DNA from: a virus
Length of the DNA: 37,408 nucleotides
IMG/VR virus record: IMGVR_UViG_3300021371_000048
Location: 1-37,408 of that record
Strand: one strand, 5' to 3'
Position numbers and translations under genes: made by a program. Positions 30,901 to 37,408 of this stretch are shown here, piece after piece (positions within the stretch are counted from its first letter, which is position 1; the number at the start of each line of letters is the position of its first letter). The notes below the pieces were generated by a model. That model was not told where the DNA came from, made no database searches, and saw nothing but the letters and a program-made list of their open reading frames with translations.

Positions 30901-33029
30901 GCCGCTGCATCAGCAGCATCAATAGCTGCTTGGTCTTCAACAGTTTGCCAACTATAGGTTCCTGAACTTTCTACCCACACCTTAAGTAGTTTATTGCTTA
31001 TGTGATACCAAAGGTCACCCACGTGCTGATCTTTAACGGCGTTTGTAGTCCACGCAGTTGATGGGTCGGTATTGGTATAGTGCTGCTCGACTTTGTTATC
31101 CAGCGTCGTTTGCAAGCCAGAAACTCTACCTATATCTAAATCACCGCCTGACTGAAGGAGAATACTGTTATCGCTGTCGCGTATTTCAATATTTCTAAAT
31201 ACAGCAGTGCCGTCTTTATTGATGTACCACTTGAGGTGCCCGCCGCTGGTAGTCGCAGTCGACTGAATAACGTCGCCAATCTTTGCGTTAGTTATTTGGG
31301 CATCACCAATCTTGGCAGTGGTTACCGCTAGATTACCAATCTTTGCGCTTGTGATCGCTGCGTTTGCAATCTTGGCCGTGTCGACCGCTAGACTACCAAT
31401 CTTTGCGTTTGTAATTGAAGCATTGCTAATGAACGCAGAGTCCATGTAGACACCGGCAGGTACAGAAACATTGCCGATCGTTGTGGGGGTGGCTTGCACT
31501 ATAAACGGTAGGCTCTGAGGCGTAGTACTCCACGCGCTACCTGTGTAGTACTTAGTGACGTATGTTTCTGGGTCGCCACTACTTGTATCAACCCACACGC
31601 GGCCAGCGTAAAGGTTAGTCGTAGGTGCTGTAGTAGACAGCGTAGAAGGTGGTGCAACCCAGAACTGATCTGCACGGACACCAAACTCAGATGTAGGAGT
31701 ACCGTCGACTGCACTGCTTGCAAGGCCATAACCAGATACGTGGCCCGCAACATCGATTTTTACTGTGTACTGCGCGCTAAGCCCATTGATCGAAGTAGCT
31801 TGTGTCGCAATACTAGCAGTGTTACCCGCGACAGTTGTGTTTAGTGTGTTTGTAGCAACAGCAATAGCCGACGTAGAAGTGGCGCTGATTGTATTGATCT
31901 GCGTGATATCAGAATGCGCCGCTGAAAGCCCCGTCGCTGAGTCGTTTACATCCGCTTGCAGCGTGTGGAAGGCTGATGCAAGGGCAGATGTCGATGTAGC
32001 GCTAACAGTATTTAGCTGAGTGATCGCGGCGTTAGCAGCCACCAAGCCTGAATTAGAGTCTTCTACAACGGCTTTTAGCGATGAGAACTGCGACGCAATG
32101 GCTGACGTTGACGTAGCGTCAATAAAGTTAATCTGAGTGATGTCAGAAGTGTTGCCAGCTACCGCCGCAGACAGACTCGTGTAAGCACCAACAAAGTCCC
32201 AGTAGGCTGTATCTGTTGAGGTACCAGAAGGTTGATTGTTGGTGTTACTGGCCTGCGTAGATCGATACAGGTTGCCGCTGTAGGTAACCAGATCTTCTGC
32301 GGCATATGTTTCTGATGAAGACCAAGCCGATACAGAATTTAGAGTATTAATCTGGTTCTGAAGACTAGTAACCTGCGCCTGTGTATCGGCGGGCAAGTTT
32401 CCGATAGGGGATGACAACGCTGTTGATAGCTGGCCTGACGTAATCTGCCCTGTGAGCGTAGACAGCAGAAACGCTGTATCGACGGCAGTCTCGCCATTTA
32501 CACCCGTAGTAGAGTTAAACGCCCCTTGCCTGCCGGAAAAGTTTACGTTGCGCGCCCAATAGTAACGCCCTTTACCACTACCAAGTGCATCGCTTACTAC
32601 AGAGCCTGCAGATATAGCGACCAGAGTCGCAGTAGTCGAGTCAAATGTCTCGTAAGTTGTAGGGTCAACATAGCCGGGGTCTGTTGACACCAGTGTTGTG
32701 TCGTACGTTGGCGAACCCCATACCTCCGTAAAAGCATGCCCGAAATAGTCTGGTTGAGTCCAAGTGATGGTTATATTCTGGAACGCCCCGTCGGCGTCTA
32801 AACCAGCTACTACCGCTGGAGGGCCGTACTCGACTGGGGTTCCCGGCCCAACAGGTGGCTGCGACACAGGGACGCCCACATCGTTAGTAAGGCCAATATC
32901 GCGCAAATCCTTAGCGGTGATAATCCCACCGCTTTGGTTAAGAAGGCCACGAAGACGATCAAGATACGCCCTGAGATCTCTAGGTATGTCAGAAGTAATA
33001 GTAGGTAAGGCATCAGCTGGTCTAGACAC
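27921..33029 (-). CDS. Giant tail / receptor-binding protein with five tandem repeats
   Basis: 1702 residues from GTG 33029, with GGAGGAG upstream. In order: an N-terminal attachment region with a fibronectin-like part (about 60-175), coiled segments built of repeated 'TSTSAIA' units (about 290-410), and a DUF1983-type domain as in lambda J C-termini ('AQYTVKIDVAGHVSGYGLAS', about 418-437). Next comes 'AKIG' periodic linkers (about 515-570), then five tandem repeats of 159-160 residues from 648 to about 1430, and a beta-rich C-terminus (1480-1702), probably the receptor-binding tip. It overlaps the 539-residue gene by eight bases. The repeats probably lengthen the fibre and may vary by recombination. 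Confidence 0.85.
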   Translation of the reverse strand: MSRPADALPTITSDIPRDLRAYLDRLRGLLNQSGGIITAKDLRDIGLTNDVGVPVSQPPVGPGTPVEYGPPAVVAGLDADGAFQNITITWTQPDYFGHAFTEVWGSPTYDTTLVSTDPGYVDPTTYETFDSTTATLVAISAGSVVSDALGSGKGRYYWARNVNFSGRQGAFNSTTGVNGETAVDTAFLLSTLTGQITSGQLSTALSSPIGNLPADTQAQVTSLQNQINTLNSVSAWSSSETYAAEDLVTYSGNLYRSTQASNTNNQPSGTSTDTAYWDFVGAYTSLSAAVAGNTSDITQINFIDATSTSAIASQFSSLKAVVEDSNSGLVAANAAITQLNTVSATSTSALASAFHTLQADVNDSATGLSAAHSDITQINTISATSTSAIAVATNTLNTTVAGNTASIATQATSINGLSAQYTVKIDVAGHVSGYGLASSAVDGTPTSEFGVRADQFWVAPPSTLSTTAPTTNLYAGRVWVDTSSGDPETYVTKYYTGSAWSTTPQSLPFIVQATPTTIGNVSVPAGVYMDSAFISNASITNAKIGSLAVDTAKIANAAITSAKIGNLAVTTAKIGDAQITNAKIGDVIQSTATTSGGHLKWYINKDGTAVFRNIEIRDSDNSILLQSGGDLDIGRVSGLQTTLDNKVEQHYTNTDPSTAWTTNAVKDQHVGDLWYHISNKLLKVWVESSGTYSWQTVEDQAAIDAADAAAEAQDTADGKRRVFVTTPTSPYDVGDLWDRGAITGLYVATTANSSGAFNNAHWRVLADPTSANTAADFTGRGALALLDDVSYDELSSTLQGTIDGKVEQHYGTSNPSTAWTTNALKDEHVGDLWYHTTDKTLSVWVESSGTYSWDEVENQAAIDAAAAAEAAQDTADGKRRVFVTTPSPPYDVGDLWDRGAVTGLYVATTAQTSSGTFASGHWRVLADPTSANTAADFTGRGVLARLDEVSADELESALRGTIDGKIEQFYQTGDPSTGWSTAQKQEHLGDLWYHPNNKVLKIWRFASNVYQWSQVEDQAAIDAADAAAEAQDTADGKRRVFVAQPTTPYDEGDLWDKGNGASQGLWRCINSRASGNYVATDFRVAADTTSANTAASFTGQGALATLNTVSYNRLDASLQGQLDGKIEQHYSNSDPSTAWTTNAIKDDHIGDLWYHINSKLLKVWTESSGTYSWQTIQDQAAIDAADAAAEAQDTADGKRRVFVNQPLPPYDVGDLWDRGTITGLYVATTANSAGSFNNAHWRVLADQTSANTAANITGQGDLALLSSVSYQYLDSSLRGRIDGKIEQFYTSSDPSTAWSTAEKSDHLGDLWYNPNTRVLQVWRQVSSVYQWDEIESQEAIDAAAAAEAAQDTADGKIQLFVTATPTPPYDVGDLWDRGSTTGLWRCITARTSSQTYAESHWQRAADTTANNTAAAILNQGDFATESQITTSNASTFIASAAITDALIGSLNASKINAGVISATVMSGTTVYADKLVGDVAVLLPFRNTSSVLFRGNTATNGGTVIVTTQQLPATSHATNGHKPFASITGWYDSTANKTYRFRLWMQDTAGSSSSLGSVVNTIFQYGNYIMQVSGDKTALVSTGDTVTSTGKSHTVFSVNYQAAQDRTNIQYTLGTGSSFSTGDAVSVSGSSAYQMVGETRFKANTNLYAQFAVSGSLSSKTLGAVNMKLDVTRFGSSGTGDNDSSTTLDIIYEVSGFIMGAR
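28695..31088 (-). repeat. Five tandem in-frame repeats inside the tail gene
   Basis: Units start at 31088, 30611, 30131, 29651 and 29174 on the minus strand, giving periods of 477, 480, 480 and 477 bp. Each encodes EQ(H/F)Y...DPST.W.T, then GDLWY, '(D/S)QxAIDAA', 'AQDTADGK', 'PPYDVGDLWDRG', and ends in 'DGK'. The last unit fades near 28700. Units 1, 2 and 4 (GLYVATTA) differ from units 3 and 5 (GLWRC). Confidence 0.85.
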
Positions 33030-34641
33030 TCATCAACTCCTCCATTGACTGGGCCATAGCAAAAGAAAACACTTCATTAGTGCTACTAAGCTCTACTTCC
33101 CAGTCTCTAGCTACCTTGGCGGGTAAACGGAAAGGGTTACGGCCGTCAACTGTTTGTGTGTGCAACAACGTACCATCAGCATATATTTTAGCAGTGACGG
33201 GATATGCCTCCGCTTCGACTTGCGCGCAGGCCATACTTAGGGGTTTGGCCATTGGAAAAATCTTAGACCGCCACGTGTAAGTTAAATTGCTGCCTGCGTC
33301 CCACTCTTTAATGCTGCCCCCCACAGATACATACAACTTGTCATTACGCAAAGACTGGAATGTAGCCGCGGGATTAGTAGTGCTCGTACTAAGGACAAAA
33401 GTGCTTGATATAGTATCAAAAATAAAAGACCCAGAATCAGTGCCGTTGTTGTAAAAACCTACATACCTAGACTCGTAGTGATTAGCTATAACTGAGGTAG
33501 GATCAACCAAGTCTTGCCACTGCTCTTTAGTAAACATAGACTCAGTTATGTTGCGCGATCCACCGGGAGTCAGTGCAATAAGCCCGTCTGGGCTACAGTA
33601 AAAGACGGCGTTGTTAAAACTAACGATGCTGCGCTTGGAGGAGCAAGCCTGTTCTAAATCTGATTTTACTACAACTACCGAGTCTGGATGTGAACCCTGA
33701 ATAAAGTACGGCGTACCTTTGGTTAACACAGCCAGTGTTGTATCCATACGCCCTAAGCCAACAACTGGGAAGTCTAAAGTTTGGCGATATTTGTCGGGCC
33801 AAGCGTGGGGGACATACGGCTCACAAAAATATACATCCCTACTTACAAACCCTGCCATGACACCATTAGGCATATTTATAAGCCCCGCAAGGTTAGTGGG
33901 GGGTTCAAGCCAGTATAAAGACGGTATTTCTTCCGCCAATAATTCGGGGTCTTTGCTGTCTTCATACGGTGATGTAGACGAAGCCGCAGCACCTGTCGCT
34001 AGAGTTATTTCTGCGACGAAAAGGTACACCCCTGCGGTAGAACGGTATATTCGATAGTGCGTAGCAAGAGATGGCGTCGAAAACCCATACAGATTTGCGG
34101 ACTGGCCGGGGTATATATCTACTAAATTAGAGCCGGGTGCTGGAGATGATTCAATGTCTCTACCGCCTACCTTGTACACAAAGGTATAGGTGTACAGCCG
34201 TGTTTCTTCAGTAAGCGAATCAGTGTCTGTAGGCAACGTAGCAGAATCCGCCAAAGCTGTAAGCGCACCGGTAGGAGCTGCAATACCCATAGAAATTGGA
34301 CTGGCTGTAAACCCAGCTCGTATTGCTTTAGGCGCACCATCTCCCGTGTAAAATGTCCACTCTTCAGTGTCACCATTAATTTGCCCCCGCGCTACGTCAA
34401 CATCGGAGTTAAAAGCAAGCCACCCACTAGTCTCATTAGTGGAGTCTTGTCCAAACTTGTAGATAGTCTGAGTTGATCCGGGCTTAGTTGCTACGGTTGT
34501 ACCGGAAACATCTTTAGCTGGCCGCAAAGCCCCATTAAACACAGCACATTTATCTGCTGTCTGCGCTTGAGTCTCGCTAAGCCTTCGGGGTGGAGTCTTT
34601 GGTGAAATACCACCAAATGCACGGATAACTACGCCTACCAT
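33022..34641 (-). CDS. Tail structural protein, 539 aa
   Basis: ATG with AGGAG upstream. The sequence is almost all beta strand, with repeated aromatic blades ('VYFCEPYVPHAWPDKY', 'AVFYCSPDGLIALTPGG', 'YVGFYNNGTDSGSFIFDT') that suggest a beta-propeller. It has no signal peptide or membrane segments. It recalls P22 gp10-like tail hub or stabilisation proteins and large structural proteins of marine phages. That is fold-level inference, not a named family. It overlaps the giant tail gene, so the two are made together, probably as hub and fibre. Confidence 0.6.
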   Translation of the reverse strand: MVGVVIRAFGGISPKTPPRRLSETQAQTADKCAVFNGALRPAKDVSGTTVATKPGSTQTIYKFGQDSTNETSGWLAFNSDVDVARGQINGDTEEWTFYTGDGAPKAIRAGFTASPISMGIAAPTGALTALADSATLPTDTDSLTEETRLYTYTFVYKVGGRDIESSPAPGSNLVDIYPGQSANLYGFSTPSLATHYRIYRSTAGVYLFVAEITLATGAAASSTSPYEDSKDPELLAEEIPSLYWLEPPTNLAGLINMPNGVMAGFVSRDVYFCEPYVPHAWPDKYRQTLDFPVVGLGRMDTTLAVLTKGTPYFIQGSHPDSVVVVKSDLEQACSSKRSIVSFNNAVFYCSPDGLIALTPGGSRNITESMFTKEQWQDLVDPTSVIANHYESRYVGFYNNGTDSGSFIFDTISSTFVLSTSTTNPAATFQSLRNDKLYVSVGGSIKEWDAGSNLTYTWRSKIFPMAKPLSMACAQVEAEAYPVTAKIYADGTLLHTQTVDGRNPFRLPAKVARDWEVELSSTNEVFSFAMAQSMEELMSV

Positions 34642-34684
34642 AGCTCCTGTCCTTTTGATTACTTGACTCGCGAGAATACCATAT

Positions 34685-35239
34685 TTATTGGCCGTTTATA
34701 CGCTTGTTGTACTCGTCTTGGTTAAATGTGTTCCCCTTAGCAGCGTTCGCTATATACGGAACTATGCGCAGATTAGCAAAGCAATGAAGGCCGCACACTA
34801 TTTCATGAACAATGGGAATAATGTGGTCTACGTTATAATTCCTGCCAGTCTCTGCGCGCATGCGTTTCGCGTCTAAGTACAGCTGCTGCACTTTTATTTG
34901 GTCAATCGGGCATTTTAGCGTTGCGCGTTTTACTCTTCGCTTGCGTAGGTTCGAGTTGTATCGGGAACCAAAACGCCATCTAGTACTAAACTTATGGCGT
35001 TGGATGGCTGAACGGTAGGCTTTTGTCTCCGCGCTCTGGTTTTGTACGTACTGCTTATAGTATTCCTTGTAATACGCACGGAACGCTGGGGTTTTGTTTC
35101 TTTCTTTCAAACACTGCAAGCAATGCTTGGACAAGGTATACCTTTCACTTATGTGCCCGTGCTTACAGGGCTTTCCTGTAAAGTATTTTTTGTACCCGAT
35201 AGCTTTAGCTTCGGCACGGGATATTAGTTTTTTATCCAC
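34685..35239 (-). CDS. Free-standing HNH endonuclease (homing-like)
   Basis: 184 residues from GTG 35239, without a visible Shine-Dalgarno. The N-terminal part has 'GKPCKHGHISERY' and 'HCLQCLKERN' (C25, C40, C43), a likely zinc finger. A basic middle follows, then a clear HNH core: D138-H139-I-I-P, 'CGLH' (H152), 'NLRIVP' (N156), and N165/K168. Such enzymes nick or cut DNA and often spread between phage genomes as mobile genes. It sits between the lysozyme and tail genes with gaps of 12 and 43 bases, unlike the overlapping genes around it, consistent with insertion. Confidence 0.85.
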   Translation of the reverse strand: MDKKLISRAEAKAIGYKKYFTGKPCKHGHISERYTLSKHCLQCLKERNKTPAFRAYYKEYYKQYVQNQSAETKAYRSAIQRHKFSTRWRFGSRYNSNLRKRRVKRATLKCPIDQIKVQQLYLDAKRMRAETGRNYNVDHIIPIVHEIVCGLHCFANLRIVPYIANAAKGNTFNQDEYNKRINGQ

Positions 35240-35251
35240 AAAGGTAAAATT

Positions 35252-35665
35252 TTAGCTAGTTTTGCCCGTACGGATCATGCTCGCTATTTTGCCTGATCTA
35301 TTTTCACCAACTTGCCGCGCCCACTTGCTGTCTAAAAATTCTTCAGCTGCCTTCGCGTACAAGCCCTCAGACATAGCGGCTAACGCTTTACGAAAAGCCA
35401 TAAGGGTGGGTAGGCCCATGTTAAAGCATAGATCTACTAGGGCCATTTGGCGCACGTTGTCTAGGTCTGGAAACCACGAAAAGCATTCCAGCTCTTGGTA
35501 ACATAGGTAAATGTCGTTGATAAGAAGAACATCAGCTTCTTTTTGAGTTATGCCCCGGTCATCTAGGTTGCGGCCATAACCAATGGTAAGCTTGTTTGCT
35601 GTGCACTTGTAAGGCTTTAAACGAAGGCCCTCATGCTGCTTGATCATACTAATAAGGTAATCCAA
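35252..35665 (-). CDS. GH24 lysozyme (endolysin)
   Basis: 137 residues starting at TTG 35665, supported by GGAGG eight bases upstream. It cleaves peptidoglycan at lysis. The active-site segment is 'HEGLRLKPYKCTANKLTIGYG': E12 is the catalytic acid, C21 takes the place of Asp20 of T4 lysozyme, and T27 corresponds to Thr26. Cysteine at this site is common in phage GH24 enzymes and compatible with activity in T4. 'ALVDLCFNMG' and 'WARQVGENRSGKIASM' are also family landmarks. No signal peptide, so release depends on the holin encoded just upstream. Confidence 0.93.
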   Translation of the reverse strand: MDYLISMIKQHEGLRLKPYKCTANKLTIGYGRNLDDRGITQKEADVLLINDIYLCYQELECFSWFPDLDNVRQMALVDLCFNMGLPTLMAFRKALAAMSEGLYAKAAEEFLDSKWARQVGENRSGKIASMIRTGKTS

Positions 35666-35703
35666 ACCTAAACCTCCAACCTAGTCGCGCACCAGCAATA
35701 CAT

Positions 35704-36174
35704 CTACGACTTCTGCGACGCCCCGAAATAAAAGGACACAACCGCAGACACTAGTCCGCCTAAGTACCCCATCACTAGATTAGTTAGCTCCATAGAATTC
35801 TGTTCCGGCGGCAGTAGTGTGATAAGCCCAACATAACTACAGAAGAACAAAACCATTATTAAGCCAATAACTCTAGCCGTCCAATCCCGAGAAAAATTTT
35901 CTCTGGCGCTCTGGATGTCTTCAGTCTCAAGTGCGAACACGTCTACCTCAAGCTCTTTCATACGAACTTCAAAGTCCAGCTCGGCTTTCTTTATTTCAGC
36001 TAGTTGCTCTGGCGTAGCATGTTTAAGGGCACGCTCTATTTTTTGTGGCACTGGGTCACAGCCCAAAACATCTGCGAGCATAGTCGCGGCTGCACCACCA
36101 ACTGGGCCACCTAAAGCTGCGCCTAAAGTAGGGGCTAACCCACCAATAACACCTTTAATTTTATCAAAGTTCAT
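35704..36174 (-). CDS. Holin, 3-TM / GTA-holin-like
   Basis: 156 residues, ATG overlapping the preceding stop (ATGA), with GGTGGG upstream. A Gly/Ala-rich hydrophobic N-terminus ('LAPTLGAALGGPVGGAAATM', 13-32) is followed by a charged helix (45-95). Two membrane segments come next, 'RVIGLIMVLFFCSYVGLITL' (about 101-120) and 'GYLGGLVSAVVSFYFGA' (about 136-152). This layout fits the family of three-helix holins found in gene-transfer agents and many phages. It should form the membrane lesion that releases the lysozyme encoded next. Confidence 0.8.
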   Translation of the reverse strand: MNFDKIKGVIGGLAPTLGAALGGPVGGAAATMLADVLGCDPVPQKIERALKHATPEQLAEIKKAELDFEVRMKELEVDVFALETEDIQSARENFSRDWTARVIGLIMVLFFCSYVGLITLLPPEQNSMELTNLVMGYLGGLVSAVVSFYFGASQKS

Positions 36175-36422
36175 ACATTCCCACCTTGTAGGAGTAAAGT
36201 AGCGAGTAGCCCCGCCATACCACCTATTATCATAATTCCTAGAGTAAACATGCGCTTACTCATCAGGTCTAGTGAGTCATCTATACGATCAAGTCGATTA
36301 AAAATAGTTTTAGATCTTTCTTCACACATAGCCTCGTGAGAAGCTATTTGCGTTGCGTTGCGATTTATCGCTTGCCAGTGCTGCCGGTCTATACTCTCAG
36401 TGCTACTCTGCTGGCTCTGCAT
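36171..36422 (-). CDS. Small membrane-anchored protein, 83 aa, lysis-associated
   Basis: Start taken at ATG 36422; GTG 36434 is possible, and both overlap the previous gene. A charged helix, probably coiled coil, with 'RLDRIDDSLDLMSKRM' is followed by one membrane span ('FTLGIMIIGGMAGLLATLLL'). This layout, soluble coil then C-terminal anchor, resembles XhlA/hemolysin-type proteins coupled to holins. It overlaps the holin start. It could be an antiholin or holin partner, on position and topology only. Confidence 0.6.
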   Translation of the reverse strand: MQSQQSSTESIDRQHWQAINRNATQIASHEAMCEERSKTIFNRLDRIDDSLDLMSKRMFTLGIMIIGGMAGLLATLLLQGGNV

Positions 36423-36657
36423 TATCACTACCACTCTGGCTATCGTTTACTTTCTGGCTTATTAAAGATGCCAAATTTGTGACGGACACTTCATGGATAA
36501 TAGCTTGCCTACGCGCCCCGATCATCATGTCGTTTGCTTGCCCGTGTAACGACAGTAGCTCTTTTATCTCGTCGGAAAGATCATCGATAAGGTGCTCTTC
36601 ACCGTCGATAGTTAAAGTCTGTGTTTGTGCCGCGTCGTTCACTAGTAAATTCCCCAT
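36403..36657 (-). CDS. DUF6447-like small protein, 84 aa
   Basis: ATG 36657 has only a weak binding site. The N-terminus 'QTLTIDGEEHLIDDLSDEIK' then 'LLSLHGQANDMM' fits the pattern of DUF6447, a small family widespread in marine phages ('v.idg.ey.ldd LSdeak..l'), with a long second helix and a polar, acidic tail ('SQSGSDNAEPAE'). No function is established. It is the first gene of a tight group that leads to holin and lysozyme, so co-expression in late infection is likely. Confidence 0.6.
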   Translation of the reverse strand: MGNLLVNDAAQTQTLTIDGEEHLIDDLSDEIKELLSLHGQANDMMIGARRQAIIHEVSVTNLASLISQKVNDSQSGSDNAEPAE

Positions 36658-36677
36658 ATCTTAAGTAGCATGTATCT

Positions 36678-36705
36678 ATTCTATTGACTACAACAACTTT
36701 TGCAA
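36678..36705 (-). promoter_or_regulatory. Possible leftward promoter
   Basis: Read leftwards, TTGCAA (36705-36700) and TAGAAT (36683-36678) are 16 bases apart. They resemble -35 (4 of 6) and -10 (5 of 6) boxes, about 20 bases before the DUF6447-like gene and in one of the few gaps of the late arm. The match is imperfect and could be chance. Confidence 0.25.
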
Positions 36706-36718
36706 TCATTTTGCCGGT

Positions 36719-37174
36719 TTAGCTAAACATAAACATCAGCAAGCCAGATAGAACAGCCACAAAAATAACTATTACAAAGCTGTGGACCATAGCCTCCTTC
36801 AATTCTTGCTGCCGGTACACCGTATCTTCCCGCTCTTGAACTATTTGTTTTCGTATCTCGCGAAACTCTTGTAGCCCTTGCGCTCCGTAAACCATGTTAA
36901 TCATGGATATCAGCTCACGTTGCTGACTCTCTAATTTTTTCTTAGCCGCAAAAGCTTGAATAGCCTCTTGCTGTACACTTCTTCTGAACACCACTCGCTT
37001 GAACGGGCTGATATTCTTAGCTTTCTTATCAGCATACAACACGTCTGAAGCATGCCCGTACCACACGCCTATCTGCATCATCGTATCTTCTGCTGACTTC
37101 CCCACTTCTACCATAGCTTTTACGAGCGTAAATGCCTTGGTAGCTCCGGCTATGGCGGTGACAGGATCAATCAT
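36719..37174 (-). CDS. Membrane-anchored coiled-coil protein, 151 aa
   Basis: Start at ATG 37174 with GAGG seven bases upstream; a longer frame from 37219 has none. The protein begins MIDPVTAIAGATKAFTLVKA, with a hydrophobic N-terminal helix. A long charged helix follows (about 60-125, 'AIQAFAAKKKLESQQRELIS', probably coiled coil). It ends with a membrane span ('SFVIVIFVAVLSGLLMFMF'). Similar proteins occur in marine phages between structural and lysis genes. Function unknown; a spanin-like or envelope-associated role is conceivable but not shown. Confidence 0.65.
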   Translation of the reverse strand: MIDPVTAIAGATKAFTLVKAMVEVGKSAEDTMMQIGVWYGHASDVLYADKKAKNISPFKRVVFRRSVQQEAIQAFAAKKKLESQQRELISMINMVYGAQGLQEFREIRKQIVQEREDTVYRQQELKEAMVHSFVIVIFVAVLSGLLMFMFS

Positions 37175-37346
37175 TTTTAAACCTCGCATACGGCGGGCAA
37201 GTGTAAATTCCCGGAACATACCATCGGTAACGCTTATCTGAGTCGGTATACAGCTCCTTGTATTCGCAGACGGTGTGGTAGGCCACCGTTTTACCTATAT
37301 ATGCTGCTGCGCCCCCCTGTAATACAAGATATAAAGCAATCGTCAC
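37167..37346 (-). CDS. Small protein with hydrophobic N-terminus, 59 aa
   Basis: The frame runs from GTG 37346 to a TGA that overlaps the next ATG region by eight bases. GAGG lies 13 bases upstream, inside the end of the previous gene. It starts MTIALYLVLQGGAAAYIGKT, a possible signal or anchor segment. A charged/aromatic part follows with two cysteines (C27 and C50, 'VCEYKELYTD', 'GIYTCPPYARF'), which could form a disulphide in the periplasm. It fills an otherwise empty gap between coupled genes. I do not recognise the family. Confidence 0.5.
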   Translation of the reverse strand: MTIALYLVLQGGAAAYIGKTVAYHTVCEYKELYTDSDKRYRWYVPGIYTCPPYARFKND

Positions 37347-37354
37347 TCGACAAA

Positions 37355-37408
37355 CTAAACCTCGTAAATCTCAATTCCAATTGCTTCTTTGTATGCATTT
37401 GTTTCTTT
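37355..37408 (-). CDS. 3' end of a gene cut by the window edge
   Basis: Reading leftwards from the last base, an open frame (KETNAYKEAIGIEIYEV) runs 17 codons to TAG at 37357-37355. Its end carries GAGG, which could serve the next gene. The start and nearly all of the product lie outside the window, so no identity can be given. Confidence 0.45.
   Translation of the reverse strand, partial: KETNAYKEAIGIEIYEV

Noticed and set aside
36600-36710. A 36-codon leftward frame starting at ATG near 36708
   Set aside because: It overlaps the DUF6447-like gene in another frame, has no clear binding site, and the interval looks more like a promoter.
1-37408. tRNA genes, integrase or prophage attachment sites
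   Set aside because: No cloverleaf-like tRNA and no integrase or recombinase catalytic motifs were recognised, and no att-type duplication was seen at the window ends. The phage appears lytic, though missing parts could change this.

Overview
The window is a 37.4 kb piece of a tailed bacteriophage genome. It most resembles uncultured marine phages that carry large internal virion proteins (podovirus-like). The evidence is the combination of a family A DNA polymerase, an AEP/DUF927 primase-helicase, an SNF2 helicase, VRR-NUC and Cas4-like nucleases, a GH24 endolysin, a holin, a DUF1983-type tail protein and a set of very small lysine-rich proteins. No host gene, tRNA, integrase or CRISPR array was found. 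Terminase, portal and major capsid genes are not in the window and probably lie beyond the right edge, so the genome is incomplete or cut at an arbitrary point.

Layout: bases 1-17524 are read rightwards (early, regulatory and replication genes) and bases 17526-37408 leftwards (virion and lysis genes). The two arms converge with one base between the stop codons and no visible terminator. The left end (1-1600) has a 199-residue gene flanked by copies of CTACTATCA(CA)TG, a strong terminator, and an 800 bp non-coding AT-rich region. That region holds iterons exactly 42 bp apart, a long inverted repeat and a possible structured RNA, and is the best candidate for a replication origin. From 1600 to 8270 there is a run of small accessory genes. 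It contains a DUF3150-like protein, a MoxR-type AAA+ ATPase and a zincin-VWA (DUF2201-like) protein, plus a small sigma-region-4-like protein.

A 14 bp dyad, ATTCCC-N2-GGGAAT, occurs eight times, only between bases 144 and 7624. It nearly always sits in the leader just upstream of a ribosome binding site. The leaders of the ATPase gene and the VWA gene are identical over 43 bp. This repeated leader element and the ATPase-VWA module it precedes are the most unusual system in the window. From 8394 to 17524 comes the replication block: zinc ribbon, DNA polymerase, Fe-S PD-(D/E)XK nuclease, VRR-NUC, SNF2 helicase, coiled-coil protein, probable zinc-binding single-stranded DNA-binding protein, primase-helicase and a mini-HNH protein.

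On the leftward strand, read from the right edge, come small membrane and accessory proteins, holin, lysozyme, a free-standing HNH endonuclease and a 539-residue tail protein. Then follow a 1702-residue tail/receptor-binding protein with five tandem repeats of about 160 residues, a tail-fibre-assembly-like protein, a GNAT-like protein, and three presumed internal virion proteins: 321 aa with a truncated S74 domain, 551 aa, and 1972 aa with an HETLH zincin motif. Last are five tiny basic or Cys-rich proteins. Almost all genes overlap or abut (ATGA, TGATG), so each arm is probably one or a few long transcripts. Family names were assigned by reading motifs, without database searches.
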